Shown: in pieces, positions 17,020-25,512 of the stretch
How the letters are laid out: each line of letters opens with the position of its first letter
How positions within the stretch are numbered: the stretch's first letter is position 1
Assembly (NCBI GenBank): GCA_035533595.1
Contig: DATLTN010000005.1
Location: 1-62,799, forward strand
Reading direction: 5' to 3'
Length of the DNA: 62,799 bases
Source of the DNA: Acidimicrobiales bacterium
GTDB lineage: Bacteria > Actinomycetota > Acidimicrobiia > Acidimicrobiales > Bog-793
Made by a program: the position numbers and the translations under genes
The notes under the pieces: model-generated
What the model saw: only the letters and a program-made list of their open reading frames with translations
Databases searched by the model: none
Told to the model about the DNA's origin: nothing

Positions 17020-19008
17020 CTATCGCTGCTGGTCACCGTTGTCGTGGCCATCGTGCCCGTGGTTGCCACCGTCGGCGCTGCCGCCGTTCTGGTTGCCCCA
17101 GTTGCCGAACTGGCCGCCCCAATTGCCGTTCTGACTGTCGGAGTTCTGGGCAGCCGAGGAGCCGCCCGGGTAGGCCCCGCTCGGGGTGCCCCCCCAAGCG
17201 GTGCTGTTCGACGACGGGGCGTTCGACGAAGCGCTGTCCGTCCAGCCGCCAGCCGATGAGCTCGCACTCTGCGGAGAGCTGACGCTCTGCGGGGGCGTGG
17301 TGGCCTGGCCGGTGCCGGAGCCGCTCGCGTCGCTCCCCGCGGGCCCCGAGCCGGCAGCCCCCGTGCTCGACGTGGTGCTCGCCGCAAAGTTCACGGTGCT
17401 CGCGGTGTTGGCCGCCACCGACGGAGGCCCTGGTTGTGCGTTGCTCGTCGACGCGGCGCTCGCCGGTGCGCTCGAGCCATAGGTGGAAGTCGATGACCGG
17501 TCGGCCGAACCCCGGTCGCCCGAGCGCGGCGTCTTCGCAGGTGTGGCCGAATGGGCGTCTTGCGACGTCCAAGAGCTATTCCAGTCCCCGTTACCGCTGG
17601 CTCTGCCGCTCCCGCTGGTCGCGCCGAGGCTGTCGGTTTTGCCGTTGGCGTTGCTGTTGCCGTTGTTCGTATGGGCGGCGGAAGCGGCGGCACTCTGGTT
17701 GCCGTCGCCGCGCGCCGACGTCGGGCCGGCCGCCCCGTGGCCTTCACCACCCTCGGAGCCGTCCGATTGGCTGGTGGCGCTCGGCGCAGCGGATGGCTTT
17801 CCACCGGTCATCGCGGCGGGCGAAGTCGTTGCGTTCGCGCCGCCGCTCGTGTTCTGACCACTCGGAGCCGTGGAGGGGATGCGCGACGCGGTGACGGCCG
17901 CGGTCGTCACCCCCGATGAGGGCGAGGGCCCCGGTGACGCGGCGGCCGACGGGGTCGCGCTCGCGAGCACGGGCGGAGAGGTCGCAGCGGGACCAGCGGA
18001 GGTGTTCGGGGATGCGGAGGCGAGCACGGTCGGGGAGGTCGCAGCGGTACCAGCGGAGGTGTTCGGGGATGCGGAGGCGGGCACGGTCGGGGAGGCGTGG
18101 TGAGGACGCAGGTGCCGTGTCGCGTGTGGCGAGGTGGTGCCGGGGCGCCCGGTCGGCACCCTCGCACCGGAGGGGCCGCCTGCCACGCGCACCGGGGCCG
18201 GTGCGCCGACGCGTGGAGCGGCAAGCGCGGCAGCGGGCGCCGGTGTCGTCGCCGGAGCTGGATGGTGGCCGAGGACATGGGCCGGGACGAAGGCGGCGAT
18301 CGCTGCGACGGCCGAAACGGCGACCGTGCCCATCGCACAGGCCGGCCCGACGCACGCGGGGACCGCGGCCGGCGCGCTGTGTTCGGCGAGGCACGAGACC
18401 GTCTGCGATGCCGCAGGGTAGAGGTCCGACCACCTCACGTGCAGCCGCACCCAGATCCCGGCCAGCACGCCGTCGGGGCCGACGAGGGCGAGGTACTCAC
18501 GACGCAGCGCGCGGCGCGCCCGGTAGAGGCGGGACTCGACCGAGGAGAGCGGGATCGCCTCCCGGTCGGCGATGTCCTGGTAGGAGAGCTCGAGGCCCTC
18601 GCGCAGCAGCAGGATCGAGCGGTGCGACGGGGCGACCCTCCGGACGCACTCGCGGGCGAGGTCCCCGTCCACGCCGGCCAGGATGGATCGATCGCAGCCC
18701 TCCACCGGCGTGCTCATCGCGTCGAGCGTTGGCGCATCGACTGGACGAGAGCGGCGGGATCGGCGCAGGACGTCGATGCAGTGGTTGCGGGCGACGACCC
18801 GTAGCCAGGGGTAGCTGTCCGCCCCGGGTTGCCCGTTCAGGTGCGCCTGCCACGCCTTCGCGAAGGTCTCCTCGGTGGCGTCCTCGGCGTCGGCGCGGCC
18901 GGGGAGGAGCGCGCGGCAGAGGCGCTCGATGTCGTCGTGGTGGGTCTCGTACAGGGCGATGAAGTTCTCGGTGGGCGCCTCGGCCGGTCGTCTCACCTGA
19001 GTCCTCAT
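17020..19008 (-). CDS. ECF sigma factor fused to a membrane segment and low-complexity exported domain
   Basis: 662 residues from the ATG at 19008, preceded by GAGGAG; a GTG ten codons upstream would place that site inside the gene. Residues ~15-90 are sigma region 2 (DAEDATEETFAKAWQ, WLRVVARNHCIDVLRR) and ~115-175 sigma region 4 (LSYQDIADREAIPLSSVESR). A hydrophobic stretch at ~223-246 (MGTVAVSAVAAIAAFVPAHV) follows. The remaining ~415 residues are Ser/Thr/Ala/Pro-rich, then Asn/Gly/Trp-rich, ending in a His/Asp-rich tail. The expected layout is a cytosolic sigma factor tethered to the membrane with an outside domain. No anti-sigma gene is adjacent. Confidence 0.88.
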   Translation of the reverse strand: MRTQVRRPAEAPTENFIALYETHHDDIERLCRALLPGRADAEDATEETFAKAWQAHLNGQPGADSYPWLRVVARNHCIDVLRRSRRSRPVDAPTLDAMSTPVEGCDRSILAGVDGDLARECVRRVAPSHRSILLLREGLELSYQDIADREAIPLSSVESRLYRARRALRREYLALVGPDGVLAGIWVRLHVRWSDLYPAASQTVSCLAEHSAPAAVPACVGPACAMGTVAVSAVAAIAAFVPAHVLGHHPAPATTPAPAAALAAPRVGAPAPVRVAGGPSGARVPTGRPGTTSPHATRHLRPHHASPTVPASASPNTSAGTAATSPTVLASASPNTSAGPAATSPPVLASATPSAAASPGPSPSSGVTTAAVTASRIPSTAPSGQNTSGGANATTSPAAMTGGKPSAAPSATSQSDGSEGGEGHGAAGPTSARGDGNQSAAASAAHTNNGNSNANGKTDSLGATSGSGRASGNGDWNSSWTSQDAHSATPAKTPRSGDRGSADRSSTSTYGSSAPASAASTSNAQPGPPSVAANTASTVNFAASTTSSTGAAGSGPAGSDASGSGTGQATTPPQSVSSPQSASSSAGGWTDSASSNAPSSNSTAWGGTPSGAYPGGSSAAQNSDSQNGNWGGQFGNWGNQNGGSADGGNHGHDGHDNGDQQR
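17963..18097 (+). repeat. 57-bp tandem repeat inside the sigma factor gene
   Basis: Units at 17963-18019 and 18020-18076 with a partial third at 18077-18097. They encode a 19-residue repeat of the type SPTVLASASPNTSAGPAAT in the low-complexity exported domain. The high DNA identity between units suggests recent expansion. Confidence 0.8.
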
Positions 19009-19156
19009 CGGGCTCCTCAGCTCGTTCCGACCGGGCACGCTGCGCGGTCTCTCCGCGCGCTAACGACGGGCGGTCGCGGGGAATTGAGCGATTTGTCGCG
19101 GAAAATATCTTTGGGATCTCAGCGCGAGTTTTCCCGGTCTCGGGCGTTGAGTAGTC

Positions 19157-19498
19157 ATGAGAACTGAGACAGCCGCACCCCCCACGCCGAGGCCCGCGAG
19201 GCAGACCGATGTTCGCCCCGACGACTACCTGTGGTTCGTCGAGCAGGGTGTCGGCAGCCCGGTCGTTGGCCCGGGCACCGACCGCTGCTCCCTCGAGGAG
19301 GAGCTCGACGTCGACGCCGAGGTGCTCGCCATGGTGCAAGCCGTCGCGACCCGCCTCGACCGGGTGAAGCGTGCGTTCGCTGAGGTGGGGACGAGCGTCC
19401 TGCTGGCCGAGCTGCGCCACATGCCCGAGTTGGTCTGTGAGGTGCTCGACGAGCTCGCGGACTTCACCGAGCACGCAGTCGGGGCGTTGCAGGCCTGA
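19157..19498 (+). CDS. hypothetical protein divergent from the sigma factor gene
   Basis: 113 residues from an ATG. The start is Thr/Pro-rich (TETAAPPTPRPARQTD), then comes an acidic middle and a helical C-terminal half (EVLAMVQAVATRLDRVKRAF, then ELRHMPELVCEVLDELADF). There is no signal peptide or membrane segment and I recognise no family. It is transcribed away from the sigma factor gene from a shared ~150-bp AT-richer region (AAAATATCTTT), so it could be a target of that sigma factor; this is inference only. Confidence 0.6.
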   Translation: MRTETAAPPTPRPARQTDVRPDDYLWFVEQGVGSPVVGPGTDRCSLEEELDVDAEVLAMVQAVATRLDRVKRAFAEVGTSVLLAELRHMPELVCEVLDELADFTEHAVGALQA

Positions 19499-19514
19499 GC
19501 ATCGGCACCCCCCG

Positions 19515-20075
19515 TTACACCGGGATCCTCTTCATCAGCTGACTCTTCGAGCCGGCGAGCCGGACCCTCTCGTCGTCGAAGTTCGCGACCATCGACGCCG
19601 GCAGCGAGACCTCGCGCTTGTTGAACAGGTGGCCGACCGTCACGAGAATGCGTTGGATGCGCCCGTCGTCCCCGTCGACCACGATCCCCCGGAGGCGCCC
19701 CAGGCGACCGTTGTCGGCGCGCACGTCCTCGCCGTCTCGGACCTCGACCTCTCCTGCAGGAACGGTGTGATCGAGCACGGTGCGCGCGATGGAGCCTCCG
19801 AGCGCCGCCCCGGAGAGGTTCGGGACCTGGTGGGCCACCGCCGCGCTCTCGAACGCCTCGTACTCGGCGCGGGAGCAGTCGAGCTTGATGTGCGCGGCGA
19901 CGGACTCGACGCGGTCGAAGGGGACGAGGCGGCCGGTCTCCTCGCCGGGGCCCTCCACGGCGAGGTGCCGGAGGACCCTCCTCGCGGGATCTACCAGTGC
20001 CCGGTCGACCTGGCCGCAGCTCCCGTCCACGCAGTCGACCTCGGTGCCTGCTGTCAGAGTAAGTAGCTGGGTCAT
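19515..20075 (-). CDS. PRC-barrel domain protein
   Basis: 186 residues from an ATG with a near-perfect AGGAGGAAAGG ribosome site. Two PRC-barrel-like halves can be seen: residues ~5-75 (VDCVDGSCGQVDRALVDPARR, then RLVPFDRVESV) and ~105-170 (VEVRDGEDVRADNGRLGRL, then FNKREVSLPASMV). PRC-barrels act in ribosome maturation, photosynthetic reaction centres and, in many actinobacteria, in stress-linked proteins of unknown role. There is no membrane segment. It diverges from a TehA-like channel gene. Confidence 0.75.
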   Translation of the reverse strand: MTQLLTLTAGTEVDCVDGSCGQVDRALVDPARRVLRHLAVEGPGEETGRLVPFDRVESVAAHIKLDCSRAEYEAFESAAVAHQVPNLSGAALGGSIARTVLDHTVPAGEVEVRDGEDVRADNGRLGRLRGIVVDGDDGRIQRILVTVGHLFNKREVSLPASMVANFDDERVRLAGSKSQLMKRIPV

Positions 20076-20218
20076 CCCTTTCCTCCTTCAGAGGTGCGGA
20101 CATATAGATACCCAGATACGGCGTCGTTCATGAGTCCGTCCGCGCCGGCCACCCTCCCGAGGCAGGGATCGAATACCGTGCACATCGCAATGCGACAGGT
20201 CGAGCGGAACTTCGTCAG

Positions 20219-21301
20219 TTGCTGACGCCCGCCCCGGGGAGCACCTCCGGGGCGCCCGGGGTGAGCGCGCCGTCCGGCGCGTTGCGACGGCTGCACCCCG
20301 GCTCCTTCGCCGCGGTGATGGCGACCGGCATCCTGTCGATCGACACCCACCTCCTCGGCCCGGCGTGGCTCTCGCGGGCGCTGCTCGCGGTCGCAGCGAC
20401 GAGCTTCGGAGCGCTGCTCGTCGCGACGACGGCCCGCGTCGCCTGCTGGCCGGCAACGGTGCTCGGCGATCTCCGGGATCCGACGAGCGCCTTCGGCTTC
20501 TTCACCCTCGTGGCCGGCACCAACGTGCTCGCCGTTCGGCTGCTGGAGGCCGGCCACCCCCGCTCGGCGCTCGCCCTCGCGGCGTTCGGGGGAGCCGTCT
20601 GGCTCGTGCTCACCTACGCGATCCCCCTCACCGTGCTGCTCACGCCGCGCGCCGCGACCGCGGCCCGCCATGTCGACGCCGGTTGGCTCTTGTGGGTGGT
20701 GGCCACGCAGTCGGTGGCGGTCGTCGGGGCCACGCTGGCCGTCGCCGAGCCCTCCGCCGGCGGGGTCCTCGCCGACGTCGCGGTCTCGCTCTGGGGGATC
20801 GGCCTCGCCCTCTACCTCCTCGTCACGGGGGTGATCGTGCTCGGCCTGCTGCGCGCCCCACCGACACCCTCGTCGATCTCGCCCTCGCTGTGGATCACGA
20901 TGGGTGCCGGCGCGATCAGCGTGCTCGCCGGTGGCCGCATCCTCGAGCTTTCCTCTGACATCCCGGTCGTGCGCACGACGGCGTCGCTGATCGACGGCCT
21001 CTGCTTCGTGCTCTGGGCGGTCGGCACGTGGCTGATCCCGTTCCTCCTCGGCCTCGGCCTCTGGCGCCACGCGATCACACGGTGGCCGATCGACTACGAG
21101 GCGTCGCTGTGGAGCATCGTCTTTCCGATCGGCATGTACGCGGCGTCGAGCGACACCTATGCGAAGGCGGCGGGGATCGCCTTCCTGCGGCGCTTCTCGG
21201 TGGTGAGCCTCTGGTGCGGCGTCGCCGCGCTGGTCGTCGTCAGCGGCCTCGGGCTGCGGCGCTGGGTGCTCCGACGGCGCCCGGCGCCCGCGCCCCGTTA
21301 G
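20219..21301 (+). CDS. TehA/SLAC1-family transporter (TDT family)
   Basis: 360 residues if the TTG at 20219 is used; a GTG at 20261 is a good alternative. About ten membrane helices are present. The first reads LHPGSFAAVMATGILSI, the TDT/SLAC1 signature that begins HPxxFAxVMxTGxL, and FGFFTLVAGTNVLA and WSIVFPIGMYAASS follow the family pattern. Members carry out anion or dicarboxylate passage, sulfite export or tellurite resistance; the substrate here is unknown. The gene converges on a TetR regulator gene 23 bp away. Confidence 0.85.
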   Translation: MLTPAPGSTSGAPGVSAPSGALRRLHPGSFAAVMATGILSIDTHLLGPAWLSRALLAVAATSFGALLVATTARVACWPATVLGDLRDPTSAFGFFTLVAGTNVLAVRLLEAGHPRSALALAAFGGAVWLVLTYAIPLTVLLTPRAATAARHVDAGWLLWVVATQSVAVVGATLAVAEPSAGGVLADVAVSLWGIGLALYLLVTGVIVLGLLRAPPTPSSISPSLWITMGAGAISVLAGGRILELSSDIPVVRTTASLIDGLCFVLWAVGTWLIPFLLGLGLWRHAITRWPIDYEASLWSIVFPIGMYAASSDTYAKAAGIAFLRRFSVVSLWCGVAALVVVSGLGLRRWVLRRRPAPAPR

Positions 21302-21324
21302 CGCTCCGCACGCGCCGCGCGCGC

Positions 21325-21975
21325 TCAGGGCGAGGGGCGGTTCGCGTTGCGCTCGATGCCGTCGAGGAGGAAGCGGAGGCCGTCGGCGAACTGCTGTGGT
21401 GAGGTGAAGGCGGCGAGCTGCGCGCGCATCGGGTCGTCCGCCTCGCTCGTCGATCGAGAGCGCTCGCGTGAGGCCTCGAGCGCCGCGAAGCCGATCGTGT
21501 AGGTCTGGACCGCGGCGTAGGCGCGGAGCGCGGCGTGCTCGTCGAAGCCGCCGCGCTGCAGCACCGCGAGCATCGAAGCCATGCGGGTGAGCGCCGCCGG
21601 AGAGGCCACCGGGTGGCGGAGGTAGACGTGCATCGCGGCGGGCTGGCCCACGAGAAAGGCGCGCAGGCGCGCTGCGGCCTCGGCGAGCCATCCGGTCCAG
21701 TCGCTCTCGTCGGCGTCGGGGCGCCAGAAGCGCTCGAGGAGCCGATCGACGACCTCGTCGAGAAGGTCGTCCTTGTCCCGCACGTGGTGGTAGAGGGACA
21801 TCGGGGCGACGCCGAGGCGAGCGGCGAGGGAGCGGATGGTGAGGGCGTCGTAGCCCTCGTCCGCGACGATGAGCGTCGCCGCGTCGACCACGCGCTCCCT
21901 CGAGATCGTCCCCCGAGGCGCCCGCCGCGTCTGCAGCGGGGAGGTCGAGGAGTGCGCCGACCCCCGTGCTGGCAT
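21325..21975 (-). CDS. TetR-family transcriptional regulator
   Basis: 216 residues from an ATG preceded by GGAGAA. The N-terminal DNA-binding domain is clear: REERV-type helix (SRERVVDAATLIVADEGYDAL) followed by the HTH TIRSLAARLGVAPMSLYHHV, at about residues 22-70. The C-terminal half, LRAFLVGQPAAMHVYLRHPV onward, resembles the TetR_C ligand domain of tetracycline-type regulators. It is divergent from a zinc-ribbon membrane-protein gene, and the gap holds several palindromes that are plausible operators. Confidence 0.92.
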   Translation of the reverse strand: MPARGSAHSSTSPLQTRRAPRGTISRERVVDAATLIVADEGYDALTIRSLAARLGVAPMSLYHHVRDKDDLLDEVVDRLLERFWRPDADESDWTGWLAEAAARLRAFLVGQPAAMHVYLRHPVASPAALTRMASMLAVLQRGGFDEHAALRAYAAVQTYTIGFAALEASRERSRSTSEADDPMRAQLAAFTSPQQFADGLRFLLDGIERNANRPSP

Positions 21976-21981
21976 TTCTCC

Positions 21982-22030
21982 ACGATACCGCGCACGTACG
22001 CGTACAGAAGAGGTGTATCGTACATGTACG
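21982..22030. promoter_or_regulatory. nested palindromes, candidate TetR operators
   Basis: Three symmetric elements lie between the divergent genes: GTACGCGTAC (21996-22005) and CGTACATGTACG (22019-22030), both perfect, and the wide inverted pair ACGATAC (21982-21988)/GTATCGT (22015-22021). The two palindrome centres are 24 bp apart. The second covers the ATG of the forward gene, so binding would block its expression and probably that of the regulator. Confidence 0.6.
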
Positions 22031-22308
22031 GTAGAGGTTCGAAAGAGGAGGGGGCCACGGAACTCTCGCTGTTCCTGATCGCAGTCGTCGTCGGCGGGGT
22101 GCTCTGGGTCGCGACCGCGGTGACCGGCGTCGCCGGGCTGATCGCGGCGGTCTTCGGCGAGCGCTTCGAACGCTGCCCGCGTTGTGAGCACTACGCGATG
22201 ACCGTGGGCGGGCTGGCGCACCCGCAGGGCTGTCCGGCCGAACGGCACGGGCGGCTCGAGCACCATCGGACGAGCCGGCACCATGGGCTCCCGCTCCTCC
22301 ATCACTAG
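22024..22308 (+). CDS. small membrane protein with zinc-ribbon-like CxxC motif
   Basis: 94 residues from an ATG that lies within the palindrome CGTACATGTACG. One membrane segment (LSLFLIAVVVGGVLWVATAV, about residues 14-40) is followed by RCPRCEHYAM and a further Cys, which could make a small zinc site, and a His/Arg-rich tail. I recognise no family. It is the first gene after the TetR operator region and is followed 9 bp later by a universal stress protein gene, so the two are probably co-transcribed and TetR-controlled. Confidence 0.6.
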   Translation: MYGRGSKEEGATELSLFLIAVVVGGVLWVATAVTGVAGLIAAVFGERFERCPRCEHYAMTVGGLAHPQGCPAERHGRLEHHRTSRHHGLPLLHH

Positions 22309-22317
22309 GCCCCGCAC

Positions 22318-22791
22318 GTGCTCAGAGCAAAGTCGAAGCGGTCGCCGGAGCCACTCAGCTGGGTGGGCGACGAGGCGATCGTCGTCGTCGTGGCGATCGA
22401 GGACTCGGCCTCCACCGAGCGTGCGACGACCTACGCGGCGGGCCTCGCTCGTCGGATCGGTGCGACCCTCGTCGTCTCGCACGTGCAGCCACAGCCTTGT
22501 TGGACGTGGACCGCCTGCGCCTCTCTCGCGTTGACCGCCGTCCCCGCCATCGATCGACCCTCGGACCCCGATCTCCCCGCCAGGTTGCTCGAGGGCGCGG
22601 CCAACGAGGGCCTCCGCGTGAGGACAGTCGCGCTCGAGAGCAGCAGCGGCGCCGAGGTCGCTGCGCTCGCCGACTCGCTGCGCGCCGATGCGGTCGTGCT
22701 CGGAGCCCGCAGGTCGCGCCTGCGCCTTCCCGGCTCGCTTGCCGGCCGTCTGCAGCGGCACGCACGCTGGCCGGTCATCGTCGTGCCGTGA
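22318..22791 (+). CDS. universal stress protein (UspA-like)
   Basis: 157 residues from a GTG; an in-frame GTG at 22363 would remove 15 non-conserved residues. The fold signature is visible: AIVVVVAIEDSASTERATTYA at the start, then ATLVVSHVQP, and the C-terminal RADAVVLGARRSR followed by SLAGRLQRHARWPVIVVP. The ATP-binding GxxG(x9)G(S/T) pattern is degenerate, so nucleotide binding is doubtful. It follows the small zinc-ribbon membrane protein closely and is likely in the same TetR-controlled unit. Confidence 0.8.
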   Translation: MLRAKSKRSPEPLSWVGDEAIVVVVAIEDSASTERATTYAAGLARRIGATLVVSHVQPQPCWTWTACASLALTAVPAIDRPSDPDLPARLLEGAANEGLRVRTVALESSSGAEVAALADSLRADAVVLGARRSRLRLPGSLAGRLQRHARWPVIVVP

Positions 22792-22884
22792 GTTCGCCCC
22801 GTGCGCCCGCAGGCTCGCGCCGCGGCGGCGTCGCGAGCAGCGGCCCGCTCCTGCTCGGGCAGGTGTGAGGAAGTCCGACCGGCC

Positions 22885-25416
22885 TCATCCCTGCTCGACG
22901 CGCAGCGTCCGCCAGGCGGGCGAGCCCGCCGCGTCGGAGGCGGCGAGGCTGACCTCGGCGACGATGGCGAAGTCGTGGTCACCCTCCGGGTCATCGAGCA
23001 CCTGCCGCACGTGCCAGCTCGCGGGGCCCTCGACGAGGGTGAACCACGCACCAGCGCGCGCCCCGGCGCCGGTCCCGATCGCCCCGTGCAGGGCGGAGTA
23101 GCCCTCGAGCGCGGCGGACCAGGCGGCGAGGTCCAGGCCTGCGGGCTCCTCGGCTTCGGCGAGCCCGGCCGCGTCGCGCCGTGCGGCGAGCTCGACCCGG
23201 CGGAAGGCGGCGTTGCGGACCATCACCCGGAAGGCCCGCGCGTTCGCCGTCACCGGTGGAGGCGGTGCCTCGCCGCTGTGCAGCTCGAGGCCGATCTCCT
23301 GCACGGCGTCATCGAGGGTCCCGGCCTCCGCTGCCGCCGCGAGATGCCTCCACTCGTCGATCAGGCTGGAGTCCACCTGGCGGACGAGCTCACCCAGCCA
23401 TTCGGTGAGGTCGAGGAGCTCCTCGGTCTTCAGGTCCTCCGGGACGGTGCGCACGAGGCTCCGGTAGACGTCGGAGAGGTAGCGGAGGACGACGCCCTCG
23501 GAGCGGGTGAGGCCGTAGTGGGCGACGTACTCCGAGAAGGTCATCGCCCGCTCGAACAGGTCGCGCACCACCGACTTCGGGCGGATGGTGAAGTCCGCCG
23601 CCCAGGGATGGGCGACCCGGTACGAGTTGAACAGGTCGTAGGTCCAGTCGCGAAGGGGCTTCGGGTACTCGATCTGCTCCAGCGCCTCGATGCGCTCCTC
23701 GTACTCGACGCCGGCCGCCTTCATCGTCGTCATCGCTTCGGTCTTCAGCCGGTCGAGCTGCGCGACGAGGACGCGGGTCGGGTTCTCGAGGGTCGACTCG
23801 ATCACGCTCACGACGTCGAGCGCCCAGGCCGGCGAGGAAGCGTCGAGTCGCGGGACGGCCTCGAGGACGAAGGGGCTGAGCGGACTGTCGAGGGCGAAGT
23901 CGACCTGCAGGTCCCGCAGCACGCGGATCGTGCGCCCCTTCTCGTCGGGCTCGTCGAGGCGCTCGAGGGTGCCCGAGGCGATCAGCGAGCGGTAGATCGC
24001 GATCGCCTGGCGGACGAGGCGCCGGCGGACCGACCGCGGCTCGTCGTTGTCCCACAACAGCTGGGCGAGCGCCGCGCAGCCGTCGCCCGGGCGGTCGAGC
24101 ACGTTGAGCAGCGTCGAGTGGTTGACCCGCAGCTGCGAGACGAGGGGCTCCGGCGAGGCGGCGACGAGCTTGTTGAACACGGCCTCGTCCCAGGGGACGT
24201 AGCCCCGCGGCGGCTTCTGCTTGACGAGCTTGCGCGTCCGGCGGGCGTCGCCCGCGACCTTCTTCTGCGCCTGCTCGTTCTCGATCACGTGCTCTGGGGC
24301 CTGCACGACGACGAGCCCCGAGGCGTCGTAGCCGGCGCGTCCCGCCCGCCCCGCGATCTGGTGGAACTCGCGGGCGTTGAGGAGGCGGGAGGTCGTCCCG
24401 TCGTACTTCGCGAGGCCCGAGAGCACGACCGTGCGGAGCGGCAGGTTGACCCCCACTCCGAGGGTGTCGGTGCCGACGACGACGCGCAGCAGCCCCGCCT
24501 TGGTGAGCCGCTCGACGAGGCGCCGGTACTTCGGGAGCATCCCCCCGTGGTGGACGCCGATGCCGTGGTGGAGGAGGCGCGAGAGCGTGCGGCCGAACCC
24601 CGGGGCGAAGCGGAACTCCTCGAGCGCGGCGGAGACAGCGTCGCGCTCGGGCCTCGTCGTGAGCTGCGCGGAGGTGAGCGCCTGTGCGCGCTCGAGCACC
24701 TGGGCCTGGGTGAAGTGGACGACGTAGAGCGGTGCCTGGTCCGCCGCGAGCAGCGACTCGATCGTCTCGAGCAGGGGGGTGGCGCGGTACTGAAAGACGA
24801 GCGGAACCGGGCGCGTCGCGGAGCGCACGACCGCGACCGCGCGCCCCGTCCGGCGCCGCAGCCCCTGTTCGATGGCGGTCGTGTTGCCGAGCGTCGCCGA
24901 CATCAGGATGAACTGCGCGCCGGTGAACTCGAGGAGCGGGACCTGCCAGGCCCAGCCGCGGTCCGGATCACCGTAGAAGTGGAACTCGTCCATCACGACC
25001 TGGTCGACCTCGGTCGTCGCACCGCTGCGGAGCGCCATGTTGGCGAGGATCTCGGCCGTCGCGCAGACCACCGGGGCGCGCGCGTTGATCGACGCGTCGC
25101 CGGTCAGCATCCCGACGTTCTCCGCGCCGAGGTCGCCGCAGAGTGCGAAGAACTTCTCCGAGACGAGCGCCTTCACCGGCGCGGTGTAGAAGGAGCGCTT
25201 GTGCTCGGAGAGCGCGGCGACGTGCGCTCCGAGCGCGATCAGGCTCTTGCCCGAGCCGGTCGGGGTGCTGACGATCACGTGCGAGCCGGCAAACACCTCG
25301 ACGAGCGCGTCCTCCTGCGCCGGATAGAGCGTGAGGCCCTGGCGCTCGGTCCACCCGAGGAAGCCCTCGAGGGCATCGTCGCCGTCGGCGGCGCTCAGCT
25401 CGCGTAGGGACGACAT
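22885..25416 (-). CDS. Ski2-like DEAD/DEAH-box helicase (HelY-type, DUF3516-like C terminus)
   Basis: 843 residues from an ATG. The helicase core occupies about residues 1-420: Walker A STPTGSGKS, DEFHFYGD in place of DExH, LMSATLGN, HHGGMLPKYRRLVERL and QIAGRAGRAGYDASG. The C-terminal ~420 residues, including LVHATL-like TLLNVLDRPGDG and RGVYRSLV-like DVYRSLVRTVPEDLKT, match the actinobacterial DUF3516 helicases. The likely role is RNA remodelling or decay. It is divergent from the S4-domain gene. Confidence 0.9.
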   Translation of the reverse strand: MSSLRELSAADGDDALEGFLGWTERQGLTLYPAQEDALVEVFAGSHVIVSTPTGSGKSLIALGAHVAALSEHKRSFYTAPVKALVSEKFFALCGDLGAENVGMLTGDASINARAPVVCATAEILANMALRSGATTEVDQVVMDEFHFYGDPDRGWAWQVPLLEFTGAQFILMSATLGNTTAIEQGLRRRTGRAVAVVRSATRPVPLVFQYRATPLLETIESLLAADQAPLYVVHFTQAQVLERAQALTSAQLTTRPERDAVSAALEEFRFAPGFGRTLSRLLHHGIGVHHGGMLPKYRRLVERLTKAGLLRVVVGTDTLGVGVNLPLRTVVLSGLAKYDGTTSRLLNAREFHQIAGRAGRAGYDASGLVVVQAPEHVIENEQAQKKVAGDARRTRKLVKQKPPRGYVPWDEAVFNKLVAASPEPLVSQLRVNHSTLLNVLDRPGDGCAALAQLLWDNDEPRSVRRRLVRQAIAIYRSLIASGTLERLDEPDEKGRTIRVLRDLQVDFALDSPLSPFVLEAVPRLDASSPAWALDVVSVIESTLENPTRVLVAQLDRLKTEAMTTMKAAGVEYEERIEALEQIEYPKPLRDWTYDLFNSYRVAHPWAADFTIRPKSVVRDLFERAMTFSEYVAHYGLTRSEGVVLRYLSDVYRSLVRTVPEDLKTEELLDLTEWLGELVRQVDSSLIDEWRHLAAAAEAGTLDDAVQEIGLELHSGEAPPPPVTANARAFRVMVRNAAFRRVELAARRDAAGLAEAEEPAGLDLAAWSAALEGYSALHGAIGTGAGARAGAWFTLVEGPASWHVRQVLDDPEGDHDFAIVAEVSLAASDAAGSPAWRTLRVEQG

Positions 25417-25512
25417 GGTCACCCACTCTCTCGCACCGCCGGGGGGCCGCGGCGTCCGATCGGGGCGAGGGACCTCCCGTCGCCCGCGGGAGAGCCGTGA
25501 CACGCTGGCCGC

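Noticed and set aside
22801-25407. An 868-codon open frame on the plus strand
   Set aside because: Antisense to the helicase gene, which has all motifs; the frame is a composition artefact.
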